DNA of 64,000 bases from a bacterium M00.F.Ca.ET.205.01.1.1 (GTDB lineage: Bacteria; Pseudomonadota; Alphaproteobacteria; Rhizobiales; Rhizobiaceae): contig SRUQ01000005.1 in the NCBI GenBank assembly GCA_004791255.1, positions 196,710 to 260,709 on the forward strand, written 5' to 3'. Numbering within the stretch: position 1 is the first letter of the stretch; every line of letters starts with the position of its first letter. The notes under the pieces were generated by a model. That model was not told the DNA's origin. It did no database searches and saw only the letters and a list, made by a program, of their open reading frames with translations. The translations under genes were made by a program, and so were the position numbers. Shown here one piece after another: positions 1-8,963 of the stretch.

Positions 1-674
1 TTACCGGATCGGCGTCTCGCCGCGAAACAGCGGCTGGTGCGTCCGCATCAAGGTGGCGATCCGGTTAGCGACTTTTCGTACCGGTGGGGAGTGACGTTCC
101 TCATGATGAGTGACGATCCATTGGTCCGTTTCGAGTTCGGGGATAGGCTGAGCGACGCGAACCAGCCGAGGATCGCTGTCTCCGACGAAGCACGGAAAGA
201 TCGAAAGACCGGCGCCGGCGGCCACCAGTTCGCGCACCGAATGGGTGTTGTTGCCGCGCACGGCGATGCGGTCGCCGTGATGGGCCTGTAGCCAGCGCGC
301 CGAGGCAACGTTTGCCCCTTCGCCGGTGACGCCGACGAACAATCCGGCCGCGATTCCGTTGATCAGGTGGCGTCCGGAATAAATAGCGTGGGCGACCTTG
401 CCGCTTTGACGGCCGGCCAGCCACTGCTCGGTCGGGCGCTCGCTGCGGATGCCGATGTCGGCGGCACGGCGACCGATATCGACCCGGTCGGTGGTGGTGA
501 CGAACTCCACCCTTATGCCGTCATCGACCGTCCAGATCTCGCCGATATGGGCCGAAACGAAGGCCGAGGTCCATGGCCCGGCCGAGACGCGGACAATGCG
601 GTCGGGCAGGCTTCCCTCGCGCCAGCGGGTCAGCGATTGCATTGCTGCCTCGACGTCTTCGGCGCGCCGCAGCA
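1..674 (-). pseudogene. 5'-truncated LysR-type regulator copy (effector-binding part only)
   Basis: The minus strand encodes the last ~224 residues of a LysR regulator. They are identical to the C-terminal part of the complete gene at 8290-9159. The winged-helix DNA-binding domain and the true start are missing: homology stops at 674 and unrelated sequence begins at 675. The ATG that opens the frame corresponds to an internal position just after the helix-turn-helix. The fragment keeps the natural stop codon at the window edge. It cannot bind DNA as a LysR protein, so I call it a pseudogene left by a duplication or integration event. Confidence 0.9.
1..674. repeat. Long perfect direct repeat, left copy
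   Basis: Bases 1-674 match 8290-8963 with no difference that I can find, at a constant offset of 8289. The right end of the repeat is sharp, after GCGCGCCGCAGCA. The left end may extend outside the window. The two copies enclose a 7.6-kb gene module. Confidence 0.93.
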
Positions 675-757
675 ATCAACTTCGTTTTCGCCTCGGCCGC
701 CTGGCGCCCGCTCCGGCAGGAGCCGCAGTCTTTTGGCGCGGATCCCGGTTCGTGTTT

Positions 758-1726
758 CTACGGTATGAGCAGGAGCTTGCCCGTAGTCGTTCGGCTTTCC
801 ATGTCGGCATGGGCATTCGCCGCTTCCGCCAACGGATATTCGCCACCGATCCTGATCTTGAGCTTGCCATCGATGATCCAGTCGAAAAGTCGAGCCGACC
901 GCGAGCGGAGCAGTTCAGGTGTATGGATATGATGGAAGAATACGGCGTAGCCGATCTTGATGCTCTTTGGGAGTTGCATAACGTCGATGGGACCGGGACC
1001 GCCCAGGACGGGGCCGTACCAGCAGAAGGTTCCTGAAATCCGGAGTGCATCGAGCGAGCCCTGGAAGGTCGTGGGGCCGGAGCCGTCATAGACGACATGC
1101 ACACCGTCACCATTCGACAAGCGAACCGCTTCCTTGGCGAACTGGCCTTCGGTATCCACGATGACATGATCGGCTCCCGCCTCCTGAGCGATCGCCACCT
1201 TGCCGGGCGAGGAGACGCGCCCGATGACATGCCCGCCTCTCGACTTGATGACTTGGGTCAGGAGCAGACCGAGACCCCCGGCCGCCGCATGGACAAGCGC
1301 GATATCGCCGGCCTGCACGGGGTAGAAATCGGTCGCAAAATGACTGGCGGTAAGCCCCTGCATCATCACCGCGGCCGCCATGCGGTCGTCGATTTCGTCG
1401 GGGATCCGCACGAGAGCAGCGGCCGGTATTGCTGCTCGCTCTGAATAGCTCCCCGGCGCGTAGACCCACGCAACCCGCTCCCCAGGCCGGACATTTTCCA
1501 CTCCGCGGCCAACCGACACCACCCGTCCGGCGCCTTCCACGCCAAGAATCTTTGGGTTGGGCATCTCGGTCCACGCCGTGCCCTGTCGCACGCCGATATC
1601 CATGAAGTTCACGCCCGCTGCGGCGATCTCGATCAGCGCTTGGCCGGGACCCGGTACCGGCTCCGGCCGCTCGGCAAATTCCATCACCTCCGGCCCACCC
1701 TGCCGGGTCATCACGATTGCTTTCAT
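758..1726 (-). CDS. NADPH:quinone oxidoreductase-type dehydrogenase (MDR superfamily)
   Basis: 322 residues, the usual length for single-domain quinone oxidoreductases. The N-terminal GroES-like part starts MKAIVMTRQGGPEV. The Rossmann part has HAAAGGLGLLLTQ near residue 145, the nucleotide-binding signature of the Qor group. No structural zinc cysteine cluster is visible, which fits the zinc-free quinone reductases. The start codon overlaps the stop of the upstream hydrolase gene by 4 bases (ATGA), so the two are probably translationally coupled. It is the last gene of the minus-strand detoxification module. The likely role is NADPH-dependent reduction of quinones or enones; the substrate is unknown. 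Confidence 0.85.
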   Translation of the reverse strand: MKAIVMTRQGGPEVMEFAERPEPVPGPGQALIEIAAAGVNFMDIGVRQGTAWTEMPNPKILGVEGAGRVVSVGRGVENVRPGERVAWVYAPGSYSERAAIPAAALVRIPDEIDDRMAAAVMMQGLTASHFATDFYPVQAGDIALVHAAAGGLGLLLTQVIKSRGGHVIGRVSSPGKVAIAQEAGADHVIVDTEGQFAKEAVRLSNGDGVHVVYDGSGPTTFQGSLDALRISGTFCWYGPVLGGPGPIDVMQLPKSIKIGYAVFFHHIHTPELLRSRSARLFDWIIDGKLKIRIGGEYPLAEAANAHADMESRTTTGKLLLIP

Positions 1727-2514
1727 CGCGATGCCTCCTTGGCCGCCTTCTCGATCAGCCGCGCGACTGGTTCAGGGTTTGACACCATCACTACATGCGA
1801 GGCGCCCTTGACCACGACGGTATGCCGCGAGTGAGCTCGCGCGGCCATGAAGGCCAAAGCCTCCGGCGGGATGTTCTTGTCCCCGTCGCCATAGATGAAC
1901 CAGTCCGGAATCCTCTTCCACGCAGCCGCGGTCTGGACCTCGTTCAGCGCTGCTTCCGTGATGGGTCGCTGCCCTGCGGCCATCAGCTTTGCCTCGGCGA
2001 CGGAAACGTCCGCCGCGAACTGGCCGTGGAACTTCTCCTGCAAGATGTAAAGATCCTTCCCGCCGCCTGACAGCGGTACCGGCGGAGCAAGGGTCGGACC
2101 GAGCGTGCTGCCGGGAAACTTGCCCGCAAGCCCGGCGGCCGTCTCGCCGACCTCCGGGGCAAACGCCGCCACATAGACCAGCGCCTTGACATTGGCGTGG
2201 CCTTCGGCGGCTTCGCTGATGACCGAGCCGCCATAGGAATGCCCAGCCAGGACGACAGGCGATGCGATACCGGAGACGATATCGGCAACGTATTTCGCGT
2301 CACTGGCGACACCCCGCAAGGGATTGGCGGCGGCCACGATCGTATACCCGTCTTTCTCGAGAATTTTGACGACGCCGTTCCAGCTCGATGCGTCGGCGAA
2401 CGCGCCGTGAACCAGTACGATAGTGGGCTTAACCGGGGCGGGCTTTCCGGACTGCGCGTAAGCGTTGCCGAATACAGTCATGGCGATTGTCAATCCTGCC
2501 AGCAGTTTTTTCAT
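1723..2514 (-). CDS. Secreted alpha/beta hydrolase
   Basis: 263 residues with an N-terminal signal peptide (MKKLLAGLTI, cleavage probably after NAYA-Q, residues 20-21), so the product is probably periplasmic. The fold markers are VLVHGAFADASSW (oxyanion region, ~34-46) and the nucleophile elbow GHSYGG with Ser93. Asp210 or Asp212 in GDGDKN and His240 in GASHVV probably complete the triad. It belongs to the EstC/salicylate-esterase-like group of alpha/beta hydrolases. It is coupled to the quinone oxidoreductase gene downstream. The substrate is not predictable. Confidence 0.85.
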   Translation of the reverse strand: MKKLLAGLTIAMTVFGNAYAQSGKPAPVKPTIVLVHGAFADASSWNGVVKILEKDGYTIVAAANPLRGVASDAKYVADIVSGIASPVVLAGHSYGGSVISEAAEGHANVKALVYVAAFAPEVGETAAGLAGKFPGSTLGPTLAPPVPLSGGGKDLYILQEKFHGQFAADVSVAEAKLMAAGQRPITEAALNEVQTAAAWKRIPDWFIYGDGDKNIPPEALAFMAARAHSRHTVVVKGASHVVMVSNPEPVARLIEKAAKEASR

Positions 2515-2636
2515 CTCATATATCCTTTCGACGGTTTTGATCGGTGCGGTCTCATTGCGATGGGAGAGAGGCTAAAAACAATGTTTACTTGGCTGAACCT
2601 TGCGGCGGGCCGGCCTTGTTGCGGAAGTCCGCTGAG

Positions 2637-2768
2637 TTAGTGAGCTCGCGCCAATTGCGCGGGCTCCCGTGTGGTCGCAACCAGAGGACGACCGGCGGGG
2701 AGGACCGCTTCCGCCAAGGCATGGCCGATGCCGAGCGAACTTCCAGTGATAAGCCATCTTTGCGACAT
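2637..2768 (-). pseudogene. Short-chain dehydrogenase remnant (N-terminal 43 codons)
   Basis: A clear ribosome-binding site (AAGGAGAAGCC) precedes an ATG at 2766-2768. The reading frame begins MSQRWLITGSSLGIGHALAE, which is the glycine-rich NAD(P)-binding start of an SDR protein. A TAA stop follows after 43 residues. No downstream SDR sequence (catalytic Ser, YxxxK) is visible before the hydrolase gene at 2514. The gene has therefore lost more than 200 codons by deletion. It is a marker of decay inside the module. Confidence 0.75.
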
Positions 2769-2826
2769 GGCTTCTCCTTCGGGGTGCCTGCCTCGCAGGT
2801 GTTCAGATAGCAATTCCGGTGAGCCG

Positions 2827-3339
2827 CTAGTGCGCGTACCGCGTGAAGACGTAGTCATGTCCCTGAACGCGCGCCTCATGACAGGCGAAGCAGGTTTCAT
2901 GCTGGGCCTCGTCAGCCGGTTTGCCGTCGACAAATCTGCCGAATCCCCATCCGCCGGTGGCGGCGTATTTCTTCGAATCCTTGACCATAATCTGAACGGT
3001 CGTGGCGGCGCCGGGAATGGATGCGGATTCGAATTCGGGCGATTGGACGTGTTTCCAGGCAAGCTTTGCGAGGATGGTTCCGTCAGGGAACGGCAATGTT
3101 CCTTCGCGGTATGCCTTCATCGCCACGACGTTGCCGAGGACCGCTCTAAGCTCGTTCAGGGGTTCTGCTTCCTCGGCCGGCGCGACCAGCTCCCATTGCC
3201 GATATTTATCGGGGATCGTGACGCCATAGATCGGCGATGCCGCCTTGGGTTTCGCATCGTCATTTGCTCCGGCCACCGCCGCGAAGACAGATGCCGCAAC
3301 GATCCCGCCCACACACGGCAGGAGGTGGATAGGTTTCAT
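2827..3339 (-). CDS. Cytochrome P460-family protein
   Basis: 170 residues with a signal peptide (MKPIHLLPCVGGIVAASVFA, cleavage near AVAGA). The c-type heme motif CFACH is at residues 150-154, close to the C-terminus, with a preceding aromatic/Lys-rich segment. This is the layout of P460-fold heme proteins of the periplasm. The known family members oxidise hydroxylamine or respond to NO, but many relatives are uncharacterised and no hydroxylamine pathway is visible here. It sits between the SDR remnant and the epoxide-hydrolase-like gene on the same strand. Confidence 0.82.
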   Translation of the reverse strand: MKPIHLLPCVGGIVAASVFAAVAGANDDAKPKAASPIYGVTIPDKYRQWELVAPAEEAEPLNELRAVLGNVVAMKAYREGTLPFPDGTILAKLAWKHVQSPEFESASIPGAATTVQIMVKDSKKYAATGGWGFGRFVDGKPADEAQHETCFACHEARVQGHDYVFTRYAH

Positions 3340-3363
3340 TGGAAAGCTCCGCTTGGCATGCCG

Positions 3364-4425
3364 TCAGAACTTGTCGACGTCGATGATCGCCTGCGCAAAG
3401 GCCTGCGGAGCCTCCTGCGGCAGGTTGTGACCAATGCCGCCCGAGATCAGCCGGTGTTCGTATTTGCCGGAGAATTTCTTTGCGTAGATCGCCGGATCGG
3501 GATGCGGCGCGCCGTTTGCGTCGCCTTCCATCGTGATCGTCGGCACACCGATCGTTGGAAGCGTCGCCAGCTTCTTTTCCAACGCATCATATTCTGGCTC
3601 ACCCGGTGCCAAACCGAGTCGCCAACGATAGTTGTGGATCGAGACGGCGACGTGGTCGGGATTGTCGAATGCGGCGGCGGAGCGTTCAAAGGTGGCGTCG
3701 TCGAAAGCCCATTTCGGCGAGGCAAGCTCCCAGATAAGGCGGGCGAAATCCCGGGTGTACTTCTCATAACCCTCCCGTCCGCGTTCGGTAGCGAAGTAAT
3801 ATTGATACCACCATTGCAACTCGGCCTTCGGCGGCAGCGGCGCCCGGTTCAACGCCTGGCTGCCGATGAGATACCCGCTGACCGACACCATGGCTTTGCA
3901 GCGTTCAGGCCAGAGCGCGGCGATGATGTTGGTCGTCCGCGCCCCCCAGTCATAGCCGGCGATGACCGATTTCTGGATCTTCAGCGCATCCATCAGGGCA
4001 ACGATGTCGGAGGCAGGCGCCGCCTGCTGACCGTTCCTCGGCGTTTCGTCCGACAAGAACCGCGTCGAGCCGTAGCCGCGCAGATATGGCACGATGACCC
4101 GATATCCTGCGTCAGCAAGCAGCGGCGCCACATCGACATAGCTGTAAATGTCATAAGGCCATCCGTGCAGGAGGATGACGGCGGGACCGTCGGCCGGACC
4201 GTCCTCGGCATATCCGACGCTCAGCAGGCCTGCGTCGATCAGCTTCATCGAGGAGAACGAGGTCCGCTGCTTTGTGGTTCGGGAAGCGGTCGTTTCCGTC
4301 CCGCCGCCCTGCGCTCCGGCAATCCCGATCGCGCCGAACTGCGCTGCGGCGACCGTCGCGGCAGCGACGCCGAAGAGGTGGCGACGCTGATGGTCGATTT
4401 TTTCCGGGTTTCTGACTGCGTTCAT
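3364..4425 (-). CDS. Epoxide-hydrolase-like alpha/beta hydrolase with export signal
   Basis: About 353 residues from the ATG at 4423-4425 (MNAVRNPEK); an ATG nine codons upstream is also possible. The N-terminus has twin arginines followed by a hydrophobic stretch (RRHLFGVAAATVAAAQ), suggesting Tat-type export. Hydrolase markers are ILLHGWPYDIYSY (HGxP oxyanion motif), the elbow AGYDWGAR with a catalytic Asp rather than Ser, and a late GGIGHNLPQE His. Asp in the elbow together with HGWP is typical of epoxide hydrolases and haloalkane dehalogenases. It lies in the minus-strand module downstream of ohr. Confidence 0.83.
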   Translation of the reverse strand: MNAVRNPEKIDHQRRHLFGVAAATVAAAQFGAIGIAGAQGGGTETTASRTTKQRTSFSSMKLIDAGLLSVGYAEDGPADGPAVILLHGWPYDIYSYVDVAPLLADAGYRVIVPYLRGYGSTRFLSDETPRNGQQAAPASDIVALMDALKIQKSVIAGYDWGARTTNIIAALWPERCKAMVSVSGYLIGSQALNRAPLPPKAELQWWYQYYFATERGREGYEKYTRDFARLIWELASPKWAFDDATFERSAAAFDNPDHVAVSIHNYRWRLGLAPGEPEYDALEKKLATLPTIGVPTITMEGDANGAPHPDPAIYAKKFSGKYEHRLISGGIGHNLPQEAPQAFAQAIIDVDKF

Positions 4426-4493
4426 TGGTGCACTGCCTTTTCGTAATGACATTTTCTCGATAGTAGGCCCGCCCGATCAGTATGATCGGCGGG

Positions 4494-4910
4494 CTAGATC
4501 AGGTTGATTGCGACTTCGATGTTGCCGCGGGTAGCCTTCGAGTAGGGGCAGGTCTGATGCGCGCCGTCGACGATGGCCTGGGCAACGTCGCGATCGAGCC
4601 CGGGCAGGCTGACATTGAGGCGTGCGCCGAGGAAGAACGCGCCGTCGGCAACGTTCAGATCCACTTCCGCATCGATGGCGAGGCCGGCCGGCAGCATGAT
4701 GTTCATCTTGCGAGCTGCGATTGCCATAGCACCCTCGAAACAGGCCGACCAGCCGGCAGCGAATAGCTGTTCCGGATTGGTGCCACCTCCAGGGCTGCCG
4801 GGCGTGGAAAGCCGGATGTCAAGCCGACCGTCAGAACTGCGCGACATGCCATCCCTGCCGCCAGTTGTGTGGATCTTCGCGGTGTATAGCAGCTTTCCAG
4901 ATTGAGTCAT
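4494..4910 (-). CDS. ohr: Organic hydroperoxide resistance protein (Ohr/OsmC family)
   Basis: 138 residues. The two redox cysteines of the Ohr group are Cys57 in SACFEGAM and Cys121 in TCPYSKATRGN. The protein reduces organic hydroperoxides, in the known family with dihydrolipoamide-linked recycling, and acts in the cytoplasm. It is the first gene of the minus-strand module and faces the divergent regulator gene across 374 bases. No MarR-type OhrR gene is adjacent, so control by the neighbouring winged-helix/ATPase regulator is plausible but inferred. Confidence 0.9.
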   Translation of the reverse strand: MTQSGKLLYTAKIHTTGGRDGMSRSSDGRLDIRLSTPGSPGGGTNPEQLFAAGWSACFEGAMAIAARKMNIMLPAGLAIDAEVDLNVADGAFFLGARLNVSLPGLDRDVAQAIVDGAHQTCPYSKATRGNIEVAINLI

Positions 4911-5284
4911 GACGGCTGTGTTCCTTGCAAAAGGTACTTAGAAAAAAATTGGGTGGGTGGGCGCGGCATCGCTATTGTGCGTAAGCAGGCTGGAAGGGCC
5001 TGTCGGGCAGGCTTCAACGCATCAGCGGTGATGACAATGCAGGCATGATCGTTCTCCCTGAGCCGCAGCAGAAGTTCTTGCTGCTTCGAAACATAGAGGA
5101 GGGTCGCCTGGAGCACCCGTTATGCACTATGATGGGGTGTTAGCGCTCGCCAGCAGCCGCATGGAACCGGGCCGCTATTACGTCCTGCCTCAAAGTCGCC
5201 GCTCGGGGCGACGAAATCGAACTTTCTGCGACGTGGATCTTGGATTTCGAACCAGGATCTGCTCCACCCATCAGGCAGGATGCA
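4911..5284. promoter_or_regulatory. Divergent intergenic region between ohr module and regulator
   Basis: 374 bases with no convincing gene. It must carry the start signals of both the minus-strand module and the plus-strand regulator. A perfect inverted repeat GTCGCC-N6-GGCGAC lies at 5195-5212 and is a candidate operator. The ohr-proximal end has an A-rich run (about 4940-4951). No promoter boxes are clear enough to name. Confidence 0.45.
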
Positions 5285-8161
5285 ATGAAAAACGACGTCA
5301 TGATATCGCCAGCCGCGCAGACGAGCGACAGGATATCGTTTGGTCCCTTTACACTGACGCCTGGCGAAAGGCTTCTGCTGCGGCAAGGCATGCCTGTCGG
5401 TCTCGGCACGCGCTCTTTCGACATCCTGGCAGCCTTGGCTGCGCGTCCCAACGAGATCGTCAGCAAGAAGGATCTGCTGGCCCTTGTCTGGCCCGACGCT
5501 ACCGTCGAAGAGGGCAGTTTGCGGTTTCACGTCGCCAATCTCAGAAAGGCGTTAGGCGACGGCAAGGATGGGGCACGCTACATCGCGACCCTAACGGGAC
5601 GAGGCTACTGCTTTGTCGCCCCGGTTTCCCGATCGGATGGTCAAAACGGTGTAGCAAGGGAGGTCGTTGCCAGCTATCCGCAAGCCAATCTGCCAGGCCG
5701 CCTGATCCGGATGGTCGGCCGTACCGGTGATACTGTCGCACTTTCAACTCAACTGGCCGGCAGCCGTTTCGTCACGATCGTTGGCACCGGTGGTGTCGGC
5801 AAGACCACGGTTGCCGTGGCTGTGGGCCACGACCTGGTCGAAGCGTTCGCGGGTGCTGTGCATTTCGTCGATCTCGGGGCGCTGAGCGATCCAAGCCTGG
5901 TTGCGACGACCGTAGCCTCGATGTTGGGGTTGTCTCTTCAGGCCGACGACCCGACATCCAGCTTGGTCGCCTATCTGGCGGACAAGAGGATCTTGCTGAT
6001 CCTCGACACTTGCGAGCATGTCATCGACGCGGCGGCAGACTTGGCGGCCCGTATCTTCGCCGCTGCGCCGCAAGCGCATCTGCTAGCAACGAGCCGGGAG
6101 CCACTTCAGGTCGAAGGCGAGCATGTCTACAAGCTGGCGCCGCTCGAATGCGCGCCGGGCGATCTGGAACTCACCACGTTCGTGGTGAACAGCTTTCCTG
6201 CGACGCAGCTGTTCCTGGAACGAGCCGCGGCGAGCGGCGCCCGGCTTGACCTCCAAGATGCGGATGCCGCCATTGTGGCCGGCATCTGCCGCAAGCTCGA
6301 CGGCGTGCCGCTGGCGATTGAGCTCGCGGCCGGACGGGTTGCGAGTTACGGCCTGCAGAAAACCGCGGAACTTCTCGACGAACGGCTGACGCTTTTGTGG
6401 CCGGGACAACGCAGCGCGCCGGCGCGGCAGAAGACCCTCCAGGCCACTTTGGACTGGAGCTACGGTTTGCTGTCCGAGTTGGAGCGCCTTTTGCTTCGCC
6501 GGCTTGCAGTCTTCGTTAGTCACTTTTCGATCGACGCCGCGCTTGAAGTCGTGACCAGCGCTACGGTCGACCACACTCTCGTGTTTGGCGCAATCGACAG
6601 TCTCGTTGTCAAGTCGATGGTGGCGGCAAGGCCCGCCGGAGCAACGATGCGTTATCGACTGCTCGACACGACACGGGCTTACGCCCTTCAGCTCGACGTC
6701 GACGATGCCGAGCTCGCGAGCCTCGCCGTACGTCACGCGACCCATTACCTGCGCTGGCTGGAGCAGACAGGAGCCGAGTGGCCCACCTTGTCGAGCGCCT
6801 CGCAACGCTCGCTTCAACTGGCGGGCCTGGCCAATGTGCGGGTGGCTCTGGATTGGTGCTTCGGACCCGGTGGGAACATTGAAGTCGGCGTCCGCCTGGC
6901 CGCCGCGGCGGCCCCTGTTTTTCTGTCGATGTCATTGCTCGCCGAATGTCATCGTTGGACGGCGCGGGCGGTCCTTGCCCTCGACGACGCCACTGGCGGC
7001 GCATCGGAGGAGATGCTTCTTCAGGCCGCCCTCGGGGTGTCCCTGATGTTCACCCGTGGTGGAAAAGATGCGGCCCGCGTGGCTTTGAACAGAAGTCTTG
7101 CCATTGCCGACCGCCGTGGCGACGCGCTCGATCAGCTTCAGATTCTAGGCCCGCTGCAGATGTTCCACCTGCGCAGGGGAGAGTTCAGGGTCGCGCTGCG
7201 CTATGCGCAGCGCTGTACCGTCATCGCCGGAACGCTTGAGGATTCTGTCTCCACTACATTGGCGCATTCCTTGATGGGGATTTCACTTCACCTCAGCGGA
7301 GAGCTGGGCCGCGCCCAGACCGCGCTGGAAACGGCGCTGCGATGCGGGCCGCGCTCCGACCGGACAACGACGAACTATCTCGGCTTCGATGGCAGGATTC
7401 TGGCCGGCGCAATTCTGGCAAGGACGCTCTGGCTGCAAGGTTATCCGGATCGGGCCGTGGAGCGCGCGCTGCTGACGGTCGAGGATGCGGAAGTCCTGAA
7501 CCATCCCCTGACGCTCTCCATCGCACTTGTCTGGGCGATTTCCGTGTTCCTCTGGGTCGGAGACCTTGCGCGCGCGGAGGAACACATCGATCGTCTTTTC
7601 TCCCGTGCCGAATTTCATTCCCTTGGACCCTATCTCGCGCTGGGGCGCGGCTTCAAAGGGGAACTCGCCATTCGTCGAGGCGACGCAAGCAGCGGTGTCG
7701 AAAGCCTTCGATCCTGTCTCGCCGAGCTTCATGCCGCCCCCTACGAACTACTGACCACCCCGCTCAACATCTCGTTCATTCAGGGCCTCGCCGCGACCGG
7801 TCGGTTCGCCGAAGCGCTTTCACTGATCGAGGAGACGATCCAGCAGGTCGAGGAAAGCGGCGATCTTTGCTACATGCCGGACCTGCTGCGCGTGAAGGGC
7901 AACCTTGTTCTCGCGGCCCCCCAAGCCGGCACCGGCGAAGACGCGGAACTTTGTTTTCGGCGGTCGTTAGAACTCAGCGATCGTCAGGGAGCTCGGGCAT
8001 GGGAGTTGCGCAGCGCCATCGACCTTGCTTCGCTGTTGGCCATACGCGGACGACACGAGGCCGCCCGAGCACTCCTCCAGCCAATTTTCGCGCGATTCGG
8101 GGAGGGTTTGGAGACGGCAGACCTGCGGTCGGCCGCACGCTTGCTGGCTACGCCGAACTAG
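5285..8161 (+). CDS. Large regulator: OmpR-type winged helix + NB-ARC-like ATPase + helical repeats
   Basis: 958 residues from the ATG at 5285 (MKNDVMISPA); a TTG 15 codons upstream is less likely. Residues ~18-112 form an OmpR/CadC-type winged helix (SFDILAALAARPNEIVSKKD, ending GRGYCFVAP). An ATPase follows, with Walker A GTGGVGKTT at 167-175, Walker B LLILD at 237-241 and a TSREPL sensor motif. The rest is alpha-helical, TPR/MalT-like repeats. This is the STAND-type signal-transducing regulator architecture seen in AfsR/COG3903 relatives. It is divergent from the detoxification genes and probably controls them. The inducer is unknown. Confidence 0.85.
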   Translation: MKNDVMISPAAQTSDRISFGPFTLTPGERLLLRQGMPVGLGTRSFDILAALAARPNEIVSKKDLLALVWPDATVEEGSLRFHVANLRKALGDGKDGARYIATLTGRGYCFVAPVSRSDGQNGVAREVVASYPQANLPGRLIRMVGRTGDTVALSTQLAGSRFVTIVGTGGVGKTTVAVAVGHDLVEAFAGAVHFVDLGALSDPSLVATTVASMLGLSLQADDPTSSLVAYLADKRILLILDTCEHVIDAAADLAARIFAAAPQAHLLATSREPLQVEGEHVYKLAPLECAPGDLELTTFVVNSFPATQLFLERAAASGARLDLQDADAAIVAGICRKLDGVPLAIELAAGRVASYGLQKTAELLDERLTLLWPGQRSAPARQKTLQATLDWSYGLLSELERLLLRRLAVFVSHFSIDAALEVVTSATVDHTLVFGAIDSLVVKSMVAARPAGATMRYRLLDTTRAYALQLDVDDAELASLAVRHATHYLRWLEQTGAEWPTLSSASQRSLQLAGLANVRVALDWCFGPGGNIEVGVRLAAAAAPVFLSMSLLAECHRWTARAVLALDDATGGASEEMLLQAALGVSLMFTRGGKDAARVALNRSLAIADRRGDALDQLQILGPLQMFHLRRGEFRVALRYAQRCTVIAGTLEDSVSTTLAHSLMGISLHLSGELGRAQTALETALRCGPRSDRTTTNYLGFDGRILAGAILARTLWLQGYPDRAVERALLTVEDAEVLNHPLTLSIALVWAISVFLWVGDLARAEEHIDRLFSRAEFHSLGPYLALGRGFKGELAIRRGDASSGVESLRSCLAELHAAPYELLTTPLNISFIQGLAATGRFAEALSLIEETIQQVEESGDLCYMPDLLRVKGNLVLAAPQAGTGEDAELCFRRSLELSDRQGARAWELRSAIDLASLLAIRGRHEAARALLQPIFARFGEGLETADLRSAARLLATPN

Positions 8162-8289
8162 CGTGGCTTTGGCAGCGCGGTCGTGCCGTTCGCCAAAGAA
8201 TTTTGTCTGCAGGGTAATTTGACCAAAGAGCCAAGCACTCGGAAGGCTGCCACCGTGGCGAGGCTGACGGGCGATCGATGGCCTGGGGC

Positions 8290-8963
8290 TTACCGGATCG
8301 GCGTCTCGCCGCGAAACAGCGGCTGGTGCGTCCGCATCAAGGTGGCGATCCGGTTAGCGACTTTTCGTACCGGTGGGGAGTGACGTTCCTCATGATGAGT
8401 GACGATCCATTGGTCCGTTTCGAGTTCGGGGATAGGCTGAGCGACGCGAACCAGCCGAGGATCGCTGTCTCCGACGAAGCACGGAAAGATCGAAAGACCG
8501 GCGCCGGCGGCCACCAGTTCGCGCACCGAATGGGTGTTGTTGCCGCGCACGGCGATGCGGTCGCCGTGATGGGCCTGTAGCCAGCGCGCCGAGGCAACGT
8601 TTGCCCCTTCGCCGGTGACGCCGACGAACAATCCGGCCGCGATTCCGTTGATCAGGTGGCGTCCGGAATAAATAGCGTGGGCGACCTTGCCGCTTTGACG
8701 GCCGGCCAGCCACTGCTCGGTCGGGCGCTCGCTGCGGATGCCGATGTCGGCGGCACGGCGACCGATATCGACCCGGTCGGTGGTGGTGACGAACTCCACC
8801 CTTATGCCGTCATCGACCGTCCAGATCTCGCCGATATGGGCCGAAACGAAGGCCGAGGTCCATGGCCCGGCCGAGACGCGGACAATGCGGTCGGGCAGGC
8901 TTCCCTCGCGCCAGCGGGTCAGCGATTGCATTGCTGCCTCGACGTCTTCGGCGCGCCGCAGCA
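8290..8963. repeat. Long perfect direct repeat, right copy
   Basis: Identical to 1-674 at an offset of 8289. In this copy the sequence continues without a break into the 5' part of lysR, so this is the ancestral context. Position 8963 is the last shared base. The segment 675-8289 lies between the copies. Confidence 0.93.

Noticed and set aside
2671..4446. Long plus-strand open frame of 591 codons
   Set aside because: It runs antisense to the P460 and hydrolase genes, both of which have clear family motifs. Its product is Arg-rich with no recognisable domain.
4907..5116. Minus-strand frame of 69 codons upstream of ohr
   Set aside because: It overlaps the ohr start and the likely promoter and shows no ribosome site or domain.
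675..8289. Transposon or integrative element with its own recombinase
   Set aside because: No transposase, integrase, terminal inverted repeat or tRNA attachment site is visible. The long flanking repeats are a gene fragment, not an IS element.
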